Shown here piece by piece: positions 55,288 to 64,000 of a stretch of 64,000 nucleotides of DNA. Below the pieces are notes generated by a model, which saw only the letters and a list, made by a program, of their open reading frames with translations, was not told where the DNA came from and did not search any database. Location: assembly GCF_904846215.1 (NCBI RefSeq), contig NZ_CAJGZK010000010.1, positions 47,812-111,811 on the forward strand. The letters run 5' to 3'. The DNA comes from Psychrobacter glacincola (lineage in GTDB: Bacteria; Pseudomonadota; Gammaproteobacteria; Pseudomonadales; Moraxellaceae). Positions within the stretch are counted from its first letter, which is position 1. Every line of letters starts with the position of its first letter. The position numbers and the translations under genes were made by a program.

Positions 55288-56709
55288 TCAGGCAAAACAG
55301 ACTTGTCCCAATATCACGCCTTTACTGGCGCCCGTCACGGCAGGCAAATTACCTGTTTCACCCATGAGTGTTTGTCTTGCCAACCATGCAAAGGCGACGG
55401 CTTCTACCCACGTTGGCTCAAGACCCAAACTGGCGGTGGTTTCTACTTTGCAGCGCGGTAGATGTACTTGTAAGCGATCCATTAAATAATCATTCAGCGC
55501 ACCGCCGCCGCAGACATATACGGCACTGTTTTCATCAGTGTTGATAAAGAGATTAATTTGGGCGCTGGCAGTGATGGCGGTCAGCTCAGTCAGCGTCGCT
55601 TGCACATCAGCGGATGAATAGCGAATATCAGCAGAGGCCTGATCGAATTTTTGTAGCTCATCCTGCAGCCATGCTAAGTTGAAATCTTCACGCCCGGTGC
55701 TTTTAGGATGCGTTTTATGAAAAAATGGATGCTCTAAAAGCTGATTGAGTAGTGGCTCAACGACTTGACCTGATTGCGCCCATGTACCGCCAGCATCATA
55801 ATCTTTATCAGTATGTAATGTCGTCCATGCATCCAATAATAGATTGGCAGGACCGGTATCATAACCAACTACACTATTAACGCTATCAGATGGCTGATGG
55901 TCTGAATGTTCATTAGCGTCTGAAAGGCCATTAGCAATCGCTGGCAACACAGCGATATTAGCAATACCGCCTAAATTGAGTAACACGCGAGTGCTATCAG
56001 GCACGGCAAATAATGCTTGGTGGAAAGCTGGAACTAAAGGCGCCCCTTGACCACCGACTGCCATATCACGACGTCGAAAGTCACTAACAACGCTAATACC
56101 TGTACGTTCAGCGATGATATTGGCATCGACCAATTGCAAGCTAAAACCCATTTGCGGGCGATGACGCACTGTTTGACCGTGACAGCCAATCGCCAGTACC
56201 GACTCTACATCGGTATTTGACTGTTGCAATAAGCTATTGATCACATCGCTGGCAAACTCAGCATATGCTTTACTTGCCCAGCCAAACCAGTCCAGCTCGC
56301 TGTTTGGCTCATCTTTGATTGGCGTTAATGCTTGGATACCATTGGGTTGACACAATGCCAATAGCACCTCACGTAAACGTGGCGGGAAATCTTGGCTATG
56401 AGTCGCTAACAGTTGCATCGGTTGCTGTGTATTGTCATCATTACCACTATTCGAGCTATTAGTCTGGTTGCTAAATTGACAAAGGACAGCGTCCATTCCA
56501 TCTAAGCTTGTGCCTGACATCATGCCGATATATAAGCCATCGTCGAAGTTTTCGAACACTGTTTGTTCGAGTACTTCAGTCAGAGTGGCATGGTTTAAAT
56601 CGTCCATATTATCTAGACGCTTATCTAAACGGCTATCAAAATCATTATCTAAACGCATATCTGAAAAATTATTATGCTGACTATCAGCAATCGATGCGGG
56701 GTTACTCAT
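55288..56709 (-). CDS. anmK: anhydro-N-acetylmuramic acid kinase
   Basis: Recycles cell-wall anhydro-MurNAc to MurNAc-6-phosphate. GMMSGTSLDGMDAVL (62-76) is the family start; GCHGQTVRHRP, DFRRRDMAVGGQGAPLVPAFHQALF, LNLGGIANIAVL, GYDTGPANLLLDAW and CGGGALNDYLMDRL follow. About 60 residues precede the usual N-terminus: polar, with an imperfect repeat (RLDNDFDSRLDKRLDN). AAGGTAAATT before the ATG supports the long start. Faces tyrS divergently, the common anmK/tyrS arrangement in this group. Confidence 0.93.
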   Translation of the reverse strand: MSNPASIADSQHNNFSDMRLDNDFDSRLDKRLDNMDDLNHATLTEVLEQTVFENFDDGLYIGMMSGTSLDGMDAVLCQFSNQTNSSNSGNDDNTQQPMQLLATHSQDFPPRLREVLLALCQPNGIQALTPIKDEPNSELDWFGWASKAYAEFASDVINSLLQQSNTDVESVLAIGCHGQTVRHRPQMGFSLQLVDANIIAERTGISVVSDFRRRDMAVGGQGAPLVPAFHQALFAVPDSTRVLLNLGGIANIAVLPAIANGLSDANEHSDHQPSDSVNSVVGYDTGPANLLLDAWTTLHTDKDYDAGGTWAQSGQVVEPLLNQLLEHPFFHKTHPKSTGREDFNLAWLQDELQKFDQASADIRYSSADVQATLTELTAITASAQINLFINTDENSAVYVCGGGALNDYLMDRLQVHLPRCKVETTASLGLEPTWVEAVAFAWLARQTLMGETGNLPAVTGASKGVILGQVCFA

Positions 56710-56828
56710 GGCAATTTACCTTAAAAAACGCTAGTATATCTGCCAAATTCTAACATTTTTTGATGGCGACGAGATTCTAAATAGCCCAAATGCTCAAACC
56801 CTTTAATAAAGACAATAAAGAGATCATC

Positions 56829-58040
56829 ATGACCACTCAAACCTACACCCTAGAAGAACAACTTGCTCTTATCCAGCGCGGCACTCAAGAAATCCTATCT
56901 GAAGAGGATTTGGTTAAAAAACTGAAACTAAATCGTCCGCTGCGTATCAAGGCAGGCTTTGACCCTACCGCGCCTGACCTGCATTTGGGTCATACGGTAT
57001 TGATTAATAAGCTTAAGCATTTTCAAGATTTGGGTCATGAGATTTATTTTTTAATCGGTGATTATACTGCCAAGATTGGCGATCCTTCTGGCAAAAACTC
57101 TACCCGTCCGCCATTGACTGATGAGCAAATAAAAATTAATGCTCAAACGTATGCCGAACAAGTATTCAAAATCTTAGATAAAGAAAAGACCCGCGTGGTG
57201 TTTAACTCTGAATGGTTTAAAGATATGTCAGCCGCGGATATGATTCAGCTTGCCAGCCAACAGACGGTCTCACGTATGCTAGAGCGTGATGACTTCTCTA
57301 AACGCTATGCCTCGCAAACGCCTATCTCTATCCATGAATTTCTCTATCCTTTAGTTCAAGGTTATGATTCAATCGCTCTAAAAGCGGACGTCGAGCTTGG
57401 TGGTACCGATCAGACTTTTAACTTGCTTATGGGTCGTACGCTGCAAGGTCGTTATGGGCAAGAGCAGCAAGTCTGTATTACCGTACCAATTTTGGAAGGA
57501 CTAGACGGCGTTAATAAAATGTCTAAATCCTTAAACAACTACGTCGCTATCCACGATGCACCGGGCACGATGTACCAAAAAATCCTTTCCATGCCCGATA
57601 CTCTAATTCGTCGCTATTTTGAATTTTTAAGTTTCAAACCGATGGAAGAAGTCGAGAGCTTAATGAGTGAGATGGAAAATGGTCGTAATCCACAAGAAAT
57701 CAAACGTATTCTTGCTGAAGAGTTAATCGAGCGTTTTCATGATTCGGATGCCGCTGCCAATGCGTATAAGTCAGCGGGCAACGTCTTAGCTGATGGTGAA
57801 TTGCCAGTAGATTTGCCTGAAGTGACGCTAGACTTGGAAGGTCAAGAGGCGTTATTTATTACCCAAATATTGAACCAAGCTGGGCTTACCAAAAATAGCT
57901 CCGCTGCCAAAGATATGATCAAACGTGGCGCGGTAAAAGTAGATGGCGACGTGGTTGATAGCAGTTTTAGCTTAACCTCAGGGCAAACCGTTGTTATCCA
58001 AGCAGGCAAAAAGGCTTATGCAAAAGTGACGGTGGGGTAG
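56829..58040 (+). CDS. tyrS: tyrosine--tRNA ligase
   Basis: 403 residues from ATG 56829 ([18 protein letters not shown]); the frame opens 13 codons earlier. Class I signature HLGHT (52-56) in [20 protein letters not shown] and KMSKS (230-234) in [40 protein letters not shown] is typical. C-terminal S4 RNA-binding domain (about 340-400, [20 protein letters not shown]). It belongs to the TyrZ-like subgroup also found in Pseudomonas. The DUF1653 gene follows after 41 bases, probably co-transcribed. Confidence 0.95.
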   Translation: MTTQTYTLEEQLALIQRGTQEILSEEDLVKKLKLNRPLRIKAGFDPTAPDLHLGHTVLINKLKHFQDLGHEIYFLIGDYTAKIGDPSGKNSTRPPLTDEQIKINAQTYAEQVFKILDKEKTRVVFNSEWFKDMSAADMIQLASQQTVSRMLERDDFSKRYASQTPISIHEFLYPLVQGYDSIALKADVELGGTDQTFNLLMGRTLQGRYGQEQQVCITVPILEGLDGVNKMSKSLNNYVAIHDAPGTMYQKILSMPDTLIRRYFEFLSFKPMEEVESLMSEMENGRNPQEIKRILAEELIERFHDSDAAANAYKSAGNVLADGELPVDLPEVTLDLEGQEALFITQILNQAGLTKNSSAAKDMIKRGAVKVDGDVVDSSFSLTSGQTVVIQAGKKAYAKVTVG

Positions 58041-58081
58041 TCAATTTATCAAAATCTCAGTATAAAAATTAAGGTCTTATT

Positions 58082-58312
58082 ATGGTAGAAAAAATAGTTC
58101 CCCAAGGCATTTACCGCCATTACAAAGGCAGTCTTTACCAAGTGTTGCATACTGCTCAGCATTCAGAAACAGAAGAAACGTTGATTGTTTATCGTTGTCT
58201 GTACGGAGAATATGACGTTTGGGTACGTCCGCTTGCGATGTTTGTGGAAACCGTTGAGTTTGATGATAAAGAAGTACCGCGCTTTGAACTCGTTAAAGTG
58301 TTGGCTGATTAA
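58082..58312 (+). CDS. DUF1653 small protein
   Basis: 76 residues: GIYRHYKGSLYQVLHTAQHS, then TLIVYRCLYGEYDVWVRPLAMF, the whole DUF1653 domain. A single small beta-barrel-like domain of unknown function. AAGGTCTTATT before the ATG. It lies 41 bases after tyrS on the same strand and ends before a bidirectional terminator. Confidence 0.88.
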   Translation: MVEKIVPQGIYRHYKGSLYQVLHTAQHSETEETLIVYRCLYGEYDVWVRPLAMFVETVEFDDKEVPRFELVKVLAD

Positions 58313-58345
58313 TGAATAAAATGTATTAAAAATCATTGCCCAAAT

Positions 58346-58374
58346 AAAAAGCGACCCGTTAAGGTCGCTTTTTT
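58346..58374. terminator. bidirectional terminator, DUF1653 / alpha/beta hydrolase
   Basis: AAAAAGCGAC / GTCGCTTTTT with an eight-base loop; T-runs both ways between convergent genes. Confidence 0.9.
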
Positions 58375-58397
58375 GTGTCTTATACATGGAGATGCAA

Positions 58398-59234
58398 TTA
58401 GCTGTTCAAGAAATCAATCAATACTTTATTAAATTCTTCAGCATGCGTCACATTAATACCATGTGGACCGCCTTCTACAACATGCAATTGACTGTCAGCA
58501 ATCATATCATGCGATCGCTGACCACTGGCTTCAAATGGGACGATTTGATCAGCATCACCATGAATCACCAAGGTAGGCACATCGAATTTTTTAAGATCAT
58601 CACGGAAGTCGGTATAGCTAAAGGATTTAACGCAATCCGAAGTTGCTTTTGCCGAAGCAAACGAGGCAATATCGAGGTTATATAAGCGCATCGGTTTGCT
58701 GACTAACAGCTTACCGTCCATTGGGGTAAAGAAATTCTTGGTAAAGTCATTTAAGAAGGCGATTCGATCGTTGGTCACGCCATCTACAAACCCTTGAATG
58801 TCTGCTTCTGCTAGAGCACCCTCAGGATTATCATCAGCTTTGAATAGATAAGGCGGTACAGCAGAGGCAAGTACCGCTTTGCTAATACGCTCTGAGCCAA
58901 ATTTGCTAAGATAGCGAGCCACTTCACCGCCGCCCATTGAGAATCCAACAAGGGTTGCATCGTTTAAGTCCAGCTTATCTATAAGTGCTTTTAAATCTTG
59001 TGCCAAGGTATCGTAATCATAGCCTTCCCATGGCTGGGAAGATTTTCCAAAGCCACGTCTATCATAAGTAACGACTTGATAGCCCGCTTCTACCAGCGCA
59101 AGCGTTTGTGCTTCCCATGCACGGCCACTCAATGGCCAGCCATGAATAAGTACCACAGGCTTACCTATTCCTTGAGTTTCATAGTAGATTTCGACAGGTT
59201 GATCGTCTTGGGTTGCAACGGTAACGTAAGGCAT
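58398..59234 (-). CDS. alpha/beta hydrolase, non-heme chloroperoxidase type
   Basis: 278 residues. Oxyanion block VVLIHGWPLSGRAWE, YDRRGFGKSS, nucleophile elbow GFSMGGGEVARY, acid Asp in IHGDADQIVPFE and His in GGPHGINVTHAEEF: the pattern of bacterial non-heme haloperoxidases and arylesterases, which are esterases with perhydrolase side activity. No signal peptide, cytoplasmic. AAAAGGAC precedes the ATG. The true substrate is unknown. Confidence 0.88.
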   Translation of the reverse strand: MPYVTVATQDDQPVEIYYETQGIGKPVVLIHGWPLSGRAWEAQTLALVEAGYQVVTYDRRGFGKSSQPWEGYDYDTLAQDLKALIDKLDLNDATLVGFSMGGGEVARYLSKFGSERISKAVLASAVPPYLFKADDNPEGALAEADIQGFVDGVTNDRIAFLNDFTKNFFTPMDGKLLVSKPMRLYNLDIASFASAKATSDCVKSFSYTDFRDDLKKFDVPTLVIHGDADQIVPFEASGQRSHDMIADSQLHVVEGGPHGINVTHAEEFNKVLIDFLNS

Positions 59235-59405
59235 GGTTTTGTCCTTTTGTATTATTATTGGAATATATTCTATTAATGACGTTAATGCGCTTATGCAGCT
59301 AACGTCAGCTCTTTATTATAAAAGGAGTCTTGAAGCATTACCATGAGATCTTGTACAGTCCTAGTGGGGGTTATAGCGTTTTTTTGTGAGCTTATACTGG
59401 GGTAG

Positions 59406-60359
59406 TTAACCTTGCAAAAACCCCTTCAACACTCGATAAAACCCAGTCGGCTCGTCCAAAGGGATGGCATGACCTGCGCGTGGCAAAATAACTTCAGTAG
59501 CGTTGGGTAGCATCTGGGTAATCTTCTGCTGCCATTTAGGGTCGTATAGTTTGGAGCGACCACCGATGAGGTTGATTACCGGAATAGTAACGTCTTCTAT
59601 GGCTGGCCGAAAATCGTAAGGTATGGCCAAATAGGCTTGTAGACAACGCATCTTATGTTGCCAAGTAATGTGATCATAAAAGACCAATTTATGATCGTTT
59701 TGGTGAGTCAATATTTTCACAATTGCCTTTGAGCGTGGACGATTGACTGATAATAAAGAAAACAAGCGTTCGACATCCGTCACACGACGTTTGAGTGCAA
59801 AAGGCAAATGAGTGAAGATATCGAGATTAGAGTATGGCAGCGTCAAATCTACCACCTCATGAAAGATATCAAACAACTCTTGTTGTCGCGCGCCAAACAG
59901 TCCGCCTTGCCAGTCCGATTGATTATGAATAACAGGACTTTGATCGATATTCAAATAGCGACTGACTCGTGATATACCAAAACGCTCAAAATATGACCAC
60001 ATCACTAGCGCACCCATTGAGATGGCGGCGATTGGTAAAGATTCTACGTTACGATCGCGGCAAACGTGCTCAATCATTATATTCACATCATCAGCATACT
60101 GACGCACAAAATCAAACTGAGTAAGATTGATATCTTTTGCTGCGCCAAATCCTCTAAAGTGCGGTAGATAAAAGGTATATTTGCTAGTCAAAGGTAAGAT
60201 AAATGGTAAAAACTCACGTGCGTCCATGCCGTAGGCGTGCAGCATCATGACGGGTTCGCCGTCACCTATGACAGAGACGGGTAGTAGCGCGCCGTCCATG
60301 GTCGCGACAGTCATCGTCTGTAATTGGTATTGCGTAGGTAGGGTGAGTAAGTTTGTCAT
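59406..60359 (-). CDS. alpha/beta hydrolase, substrate unknown
   Basis: 317 residues from the second of two adjacent ATGs (better spacing from AAAAGG). MLHAYGMDAREF, LPHFRGFGAAKD, nucleophile elbow AAISMGALVMW and the late AGHAIPLDEP His region are those of an alpha/beta hydrolase; NLIGGRSKLYDP is where the acid residue should be. Cap region rich in Arg and Phe (about 160-235). Not close in pattern to the neighbouring hydrolase at 58398, so not a simple tandem duplicate. Function not assigned. Confidence 0.8.
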   Translation of the reverse strand: MTNLLTLPTQYQLQTMTVATMDGALLPVSVIGDGEPVMMLHAYGMDAREFLPFILPLTSKYTFYLPHFRGFGAAKDINLTQFDFVRQYADDVNIMIEHVCRDRNVESLPIAAISMGALVMWSYFERFGISRVSRYLNIDQSPVIHNQSDWQGGLFGARQQELFDIFHEVVDLTLPYSNLDIFTHLPFALKRRVTDVERLFSLLSVNRPRSKAIVKILTHQNDHKLVFYDHITWQHKMRCLQAYLAIPYDFRPAIEDVTIPVINLIGGRSKLYDPKWQQKITQMLPNATEVILPRAGHAIPLDEPTGFYRVLKGFLQG

Positions 60360-60616
60360 CATAGCCTTTTATTTTTCGTCCTAATGAGATGTAGTCTTAA
60401 TCAAAGTCACTACTAAATATTCTGCATCTTATCGATGAGAGCTTGTTATAGTAAAATCGGTGCTAATACATCTGTTTTGATACAAGATAGCTAAGCTGAC
60501 CATAGCATAAAATGGAAATTCAATTTAAGTCTGTACGATCAAAACAGTAATGAAAAAAAATGAAGAGTAGCCACTATCCTAAATCTGAAATAAAAGAATA
60601 AAGGGAGAGATGCTTT

Positions 60617-61273
60617 ATGAGCACACCGACACTGGCATCACTTGATAGTAGCCTTTACCCGCAAGTTTGGGAGCGGCAGACATTTACTGATGCGCGCAGT
60701 ATATTGATAGCGATGTTAATGGGTAATATCGAGCCAGATGCCAAGGCTTTTAGTAAGCAATTACTGGCAAACGACACTTATCAAGACTGGATTAATAGCA
60801 GCGTCTTTGGACGCTACTTACATCGTAACTTTACCGCGTTTTATCAGCAAACCGAAGACAGCTTTAATCTAGAGATGCCTGCATTATTTCGTCAGGAATT
60901 GATGCGTCATGCGCAATATTTACCGCTAGAGCAAGTCTTGTTTTTTGCAGGGGATTTGCCAAAAAGCGCGCGCCAGACAAAGATTTTAACCATAACCGTT
61001 AATCCAGCCACTGCTGTGATTAATGCGCAAAAGATGAACAAAAAATCTTCGATGAATAGTCCAAGCGCCATTATCAATCAGATTACGGTGATTGGTAAGC
61101 AAGTATTAGGATTTCCAATACGTCACAACAAGCGCACCAGTGAGCGCACGCGCAATGAGGTTCTAATTTTGGATTTTCAAGATTTACGCTTGGTCCATGA
61201 AATAAATGTCAGAGCCAAAAAAAGAAGCAACACAGCGGATACTATGTTGCTTCGATATTATGAACTATGTTGA
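60617..61273 (+). CDS. unknown protein, 218 residues
   Basis: I do not recognise this protein. AAAGGGAGAGATGCTTT before the ATG is a strong ribosome site, so it is very probably a real gene. No signal peptide or membrane segment; N-terminal half helical (EWRQT..., DAKAFSKQLLANDTYQDWIN), then LEQVLFFAGDLPKS and beta-like ILTITVNPATAVIN, a basic stretch (RHNKRTSERTRNE) and VLILDFQDLRLVHEINVRAKKR near the C-terminus. The order 'loop, FFAGD, strand, ... ending in strand' loosely recalls ADP-ribosyltransferase-like folds, but no catalytic pattern is convincing. Solitary, convergent with ydfG. Confidence 0.7.
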   Translation: MSTPTLASLDSSLYPQVWERQTFTDARSILIAMLMGNIEPDAKAFSKQLLANDTYQDWINSSVFGRYLHRNFTAFYQQTEDSFNLEMPALFRQELMRHAQYLPLEQVLFFAGDLPKSARQTKILTITVNPATAVINAQKMNKKSSMNSPSAIINQITVIGKQVLGFPIRHNKRTSERTRNEVLILDFQDLRLVHEINVRAKKRSNTADTMLLRYYELC

Positions 61274-61300
61274 TAAGCAATTTGAAAATGTTAGGGCGGT

Positions 61301-62053
61301 CTATTTGTCTTGCTTAGCAATCGTTAGTCCATTATAAGTTTGCGCGACAGGCATGACTTCCAAGCGATTGACATTAATATGAGCGGGAGATTCTATCAAC
61401 CATAATAAGATATCGCCAATATCATCACCCGTCATGTTCTTAAAACAATCATAGACTTCTGCCGCCTTATTATCATCACCATGATAACGTACGTTTGAAA
61501 ACTCAGTACCTGCAACGCTACCGGGTTCAAGATTGGTGACGCGCACCTGAGTGCCGACCAGATCTGCTCGCAAGTTTAAGCTAAATTGTTTTACAAAAGC
61601 TTTAGTGCCACCATAGACATTGCCACCATAGTACGGCCAATTGCCAGCGATAGAACCTAAGTTAATGATGTAACCACTGTCACGTGCGACCATCGCCGGC
61701 AAGACGGCATGCGTCAATGCTATTAATCCTTTAATATTGGTATCGACCATGCGCATCCAGTCATCAAGATTGGTCTTTTGCGCCGGCTCTGTACCAAGAG
61801 CGAGCCCCGCATTGTTCACCAAGACATCAATTTCCTTAAAATCATCTGGCAAGTCAGCAATGATTTGCGGAATAGAAGCGGTATCGCTGACATCCATCAC
61901 GACGGGTAAAAACAATTCACCCAGATTTTCTGCTAGCGCATTGAGCTTTTCAATGCGTCGGGCACAACCAATCACACGATGACCTTTTGCAACCAATCGC
62001 TCAGCCAGCGCTTTACCAAAACCCGCGCTTGCTCCTGTAATCAATACGTTCAT
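61301..62053 (-). CDS. ydfG: NADP-dependent 3-hydroxy acid dehydrogenase (short-chain dehydrogenase)
   Basis: 250 residues. NADP site TGASAGFGKALA, CARRIEKL (Arg pair for NADP), NNAGLALG, catalytic Ser in INLGSIAGNWPYYGGNVYGGTKAF with Tyr-X3-Lys (YGGTK), and EPGSVAGTEFSNVRYHGD. It matches E. coli YdfG (L-allo-threonine/serine and 3-hydroxypropionate dehydrogenase) throughout its length. AAGGATAGACA before the ATG. upp lies upstream on the same strand, 132 bases away. Confidence 0.9.
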   Translation of the reverse strand: MNVLITGASAGFGKALAERLVAKGHRVIGCARRIEKLNALAENLGELFLPVVMDVSDTASIPQIIADLPDDFKEIDVLVNNAGLALGTEPAQKTNLDDWMRMVDTNIKGLIALTHAVLPAMVARDSGYIINLGSIAGNWPYYGGNVYGGTKAFVKQFSLNLRADLVGTQVRVTNLEPGSVAGTEFSNVRYHGDDNKAAEVYDCFKNMTGDDIGDILLWLIESPAHINVNRLEVMPVAQTYNGLTIAKQDK

Positions 62054-62185
62054 TGTCTATCCTTATCGTTGATACCATATTATTTTTAACATAATTTTTT
62101 TATCATAACTATTATGACGACTGCTTGGCTTAGTTTATCTATTTTGACTTAATAGCAACTATTTTAACTACCATTAGAGTGATAG

Positions 62186-62833
62186 TTATCGGTTTGATAA
62201 TTGCTTACCAAAGATTTTATCACCGGCATCACCCAGACCTGGAATGATATAACCGTGCTCATCTAAATGACTATCAAGGGCTGCCGTATAGATAGTCACA
62301 TCAGGATGCGCTTCATTAACCAAGCGTACGCCTTCAGGTGCTGCCACTAAAACCAACGCTTTAATATTGGTGCAGCCATTTTTCTTGAGCATCTCGATGG
62401 TCGCAACCATTGAGCCGCCGGTTGCTAGCATTGGGTCAATGATCAGCGCAGGACGTTTGTCCATATGGCTGACGAACTTTTCAAAGAACGGCACAGGCTC
62501 CAAGGTTTCTTCATCACGTTGTAGACCTACCACAGAGATTTTTGCCGTAGGAATCAAATCGAGCACGCCGTCCAACATGCCAATACCCGCACGTAAGATG
62601 GGTACGATCGTTGCTGTTTTACCGACAATTTGCTCACCGGTGATTTCACCACACCAGCCTTCCATTGGGAAAGTTTCAATTTCAAAATCGCGGCTCGCTT
62701 CATATGCCATCAAGCGTGCAAGCTCTTTGGTCAATGTACGAAACTTATAAGTACTACAGTCTTTTTCACGCATAAGGCTGAGTTTATGACGGACTAACGG
62801 ATGATCGATTACAGTGATTTTTAAGTCGCTCAT
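62186..62833 (-). CDS. upp: uracil phosphoribosyltransferase
   Basis: Salvages uracil to UMP with PRPP. 215 residues, typical. [36 protein letters not shown], the PRPP loop [11 protein letters not shown] (near 133-143), VLVAAPEGV and the C-terminal uracil-binding [15 protein letters not shown] are all present. Together with thyA at the left edge this is a second pyrimidine gene in the window, but not linked. Confidence 0.96.
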   Translation of the reverse strand: MSDLKITVIDHPLVRHKLSLMREKDCSTYKFRTLTKELARLMAYEASRDFEIETFPMEGWCGEITGEQIVGKTATIVPILRAGIGMLDGVLDLIPTAKISVVGLQRDEETLEPVPFFEKFVSHMDKRPALIIDPMLATGGSMVATIEMLKKNGCTNIKALVLVAAPEGVRLVNEAHPDVTIYTAALDSHLDEHGYIIPGLGDAGDKIFGKQLSNR

Positions 62834-63100
62834 AAGTACTCTCTTGGTTTTTTGTCTGACACTTGCGCAGTGACTGCGTTTGCCATTAGTATAAAAGATA
62901 CAAACACTTACTCCACTTTAACCCTATATTGAGCACACAAGTAGTAAGATTACTATTTCAGTCATAAAACTAGCCACATGACTTTACCGCCTTGATAATG
63001 GGACTGCTTTTATTTAAGCCAACTATGTTTGACTGTATTGTTCTATGACAAATGAAGTAGTGTTTAACCTTGCTATGATACCAAAGAAACCGCTTTTCTG

Positions 63101-63823
63101 ATGAAGAATCTTATGACCAAACCAACATCGAACGCTCACACTGAGCCATCAAAACCTGTTAACGACTTTGCATGGTCACAAACTTTAAAAACAGACTCGG
63201 ATAATATTGAAACGCATCCATTTGGGCCGGTTTTGCCACGTGATGCGACGGTCATGATGATGGGAACGTTTCCACCGACCGCTGATAAGTGGGCGATGAG
63301 GTTTCATTATCCTAACTTTTACAATGATATGTGGCGTATTTATGGGCGGGTATTCTTTGATGATGCAGATTATTTCAGAGTAGGCGATGAGAAGCGTTTT
63401 GATCCTGAGCGCATCCGAGAATTTATGTTTGAGCGCGGTATCGCGTCCTGTCCCACCGTTATACAAGCGATTCGCGAAACGGGTAATGCCTCTGATAAAA
63501 ATCTCACGGTCGTCACCCCAGTGGCATTAGACAATATATTAACGCAAGTACCAAAGGTTAAAGCATTATTTACCACTGGCGGTAAGGCAACTGAGGTATT
63601 ACTTAATATGTTGGATACACCACCCGCTAAATCGAAATACCCGAAGACCAATCAAAGCATTGACTACCCTTATCAAGCGCATAGCGTGGATAATAATCAA
63701 AAAGCGAACGTCAATGACTTAACGCTATATAGACTACCCTCAACTTCACGCGCCTATCCATTAGCCTTGGATAAAAAAGTTGCTGCCTATAAGGACTTCT
63801 TTAAAGAGATGGGTAAGCTATAA
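63101..63823 (+). CDS. uracil-DNA glycosylase-family protein
   Basis: 240 residues of the UDG/Mug-like superfamily: HPFGPVLPRDATVMMMGTFPP holds the catalytic-like GTFPP block, followed by WAMRFHYPNFYNDMWRIYGRVFF, and LYRLPSTSRAYPL as the DNA-intercalation motif near the C-terminus. Members of this branch are annotated as uracil-DNA glycosylase-family proteins of unproved specificity. The start could also be Met5 (63113). Solitary; the IS30 end lies 60-80 bases downstream. Confidence 0.8.
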   Translation: MKNLMTKPTSNAHTEPSKPVNDFAWSQTLKTDSDNIETHPFGPVLPRDATVMMMGTFPPTADKWAMRFHYPNFYNDMWRIYGRVFFDDADYFRVGDEKRFDPERIREFMFERGIASCPTVIQAIRETGNASDKNLTVVTPVALDNILTQVPKVKALFTTGGKATEVLLNMLDTPPAKSKYPKTNQSIDYPYQAHSVDNNQKANVNDLTLYRLPSTSRAYPLALDKKVAAYKDFFKEMGKL

Positions 63824-63891
63824 GTTGAGTATGAAATAGCGACTAGCTACCCATTAACTCTATTTAATACCTACCTAGATTCAAATAAGAA

Positions 63892-64000
63892 GTGCAACGT
63901 TTTAAAAGAATGAGTTGAAGAGTAAGATGTGCCGTGTTGCATTTCAAACTTCAACTCCTACATATCAGAACGTTATGACACACTATACACATCTTACCCA
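63892..64000. mobile_element. left end of an IS30-family insertion sequence (approximate boundary)
   Basis: The non-coding stretch before the transposase start contains inverted motifs: GTGCAACG (63892-63899) and GTGTTGC (63934-63940), and the perfect pair GAGTTGAAG (63912-63920) / CTTCAACTC (63949-63957). These look like IS30 terminal sequences, but the exact outer edge cannot be set by eye; the element runs beyond the window. Confidence 0.5.
63975..64000 (+). CDS. IS30-family transposase, N-terminal fragment at the window edge
   Basis: ATG at 63975 opens MTHYTHLT(Q), the characteristic start of IS30 transposases (typically 'YTHLTQ.ERYQI'). Only eight full codons are inside the window; the DDE domain is outside. 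Its position next to the terminal-repeat-like stretch supports the call. Confidence 0.6.

Noticed and set aside
58398..60359. Tandem duplication of alpha/beta hydrolase genes
   Set aside because: The two proteins share only the general fold motifs; sequence around the motifs differs.

Overview
The window looks like an ordinary chromosomal stretch of a gammaproteobacterium of the Moraxellaceae, most likely Psychrobacter or a close relative. This is judged from the feel of the proteins (L35, Rho, PheS/T, TatABC with HisIE), the moderately AT-rich DNA and a recurring intergenic repeat; no database search was possible. It is almost entirely housekeeping genes. I see no prophage, CRISPR array, rRNA or tRNA gene, and no clear defence island. 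The only recognisable insertion sequence is the left end of an IS30-family element at the extreme right edge.

Layout. 1-2.4 kb: thyA (cut by the window edge), a DUF2971 gene and lgt, all on the minus strand. 2.6-5.2 kb: a DUF4139 protein and an NRDE/TANGO2-type protein. 5.3-9.9 kb: rppH, an OsmC protein, a MAPEG protein, dusC and a UvrD-like helicase. 10-12.8 kb: tatABC behind a fused hisIE. 13.2-18.6 kb: the translation block rpmI-rplT-pheS-pheT-ihfA. 19-21.3 kb: two small lipoproteins and a YpfJ-type zinc peptidase. 21.6-24.9 kb: rho with a long leader, trxA and an RluA-type pseudouridine synthase. 25.2-31.7 kb: an EthA-like flavin monooxygenase, a D-2-hydroxyacid dehydrogenase and a two-component system whose regulator is two receiver domains with no output domain. 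32-40 kb: rapA, tesB, mutY, an exported GlcG/HbpS-like protein and ylqF. 40-50 kb: a giant DUF2339 membrane protein, a dienelactone hydrolase, a YcgN-type cysteine-cluster protein, a DUF4105 protein, corC, lnt and an Ala-rich membrane protein. 50.7-58.4 kb: an M24B aminopeptidase, a coiled-coil protein, fabF, anmK, tyrS and a DUF1653 protein. 58.4-64 kb: two alpha/beta hydrolases, an unknown protein, ydfG, upp, a uracil-DNA-glycosylase-fold protein and the IS30 end.

The most interesting element is a family of about 140-bp intergenic repeats. I find ten full-length or near-full-length copies and one 65-bp internal-deletion copy between 17.9 and 52.7 kb, and none outside that interval. Both ends read CTATAGT inward, like the short terminal inverted repeats of a MITE with a possible TA target. 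The core is a long hairpin whose stem sequence differs between copies while pairing is kept by compensatory changes. Two copies supply the stop codon of the upstream gene, one lies between the sensor kinase and its response regulator, and several fill the gap between co-directional genes.

Other points of interest are a terminator-like hairpin in the 5' leader of a lipoprotein gene (possible attenuator or small RNA), a strong promoter giving rho a leader of about 340 nt, an attenuator-like hairpin in front of rpmI-rplT where infC is missing, three 17-bp tandem repeats in front of the exported GlcG-like gene, and an unrecognised 218-residue protein.
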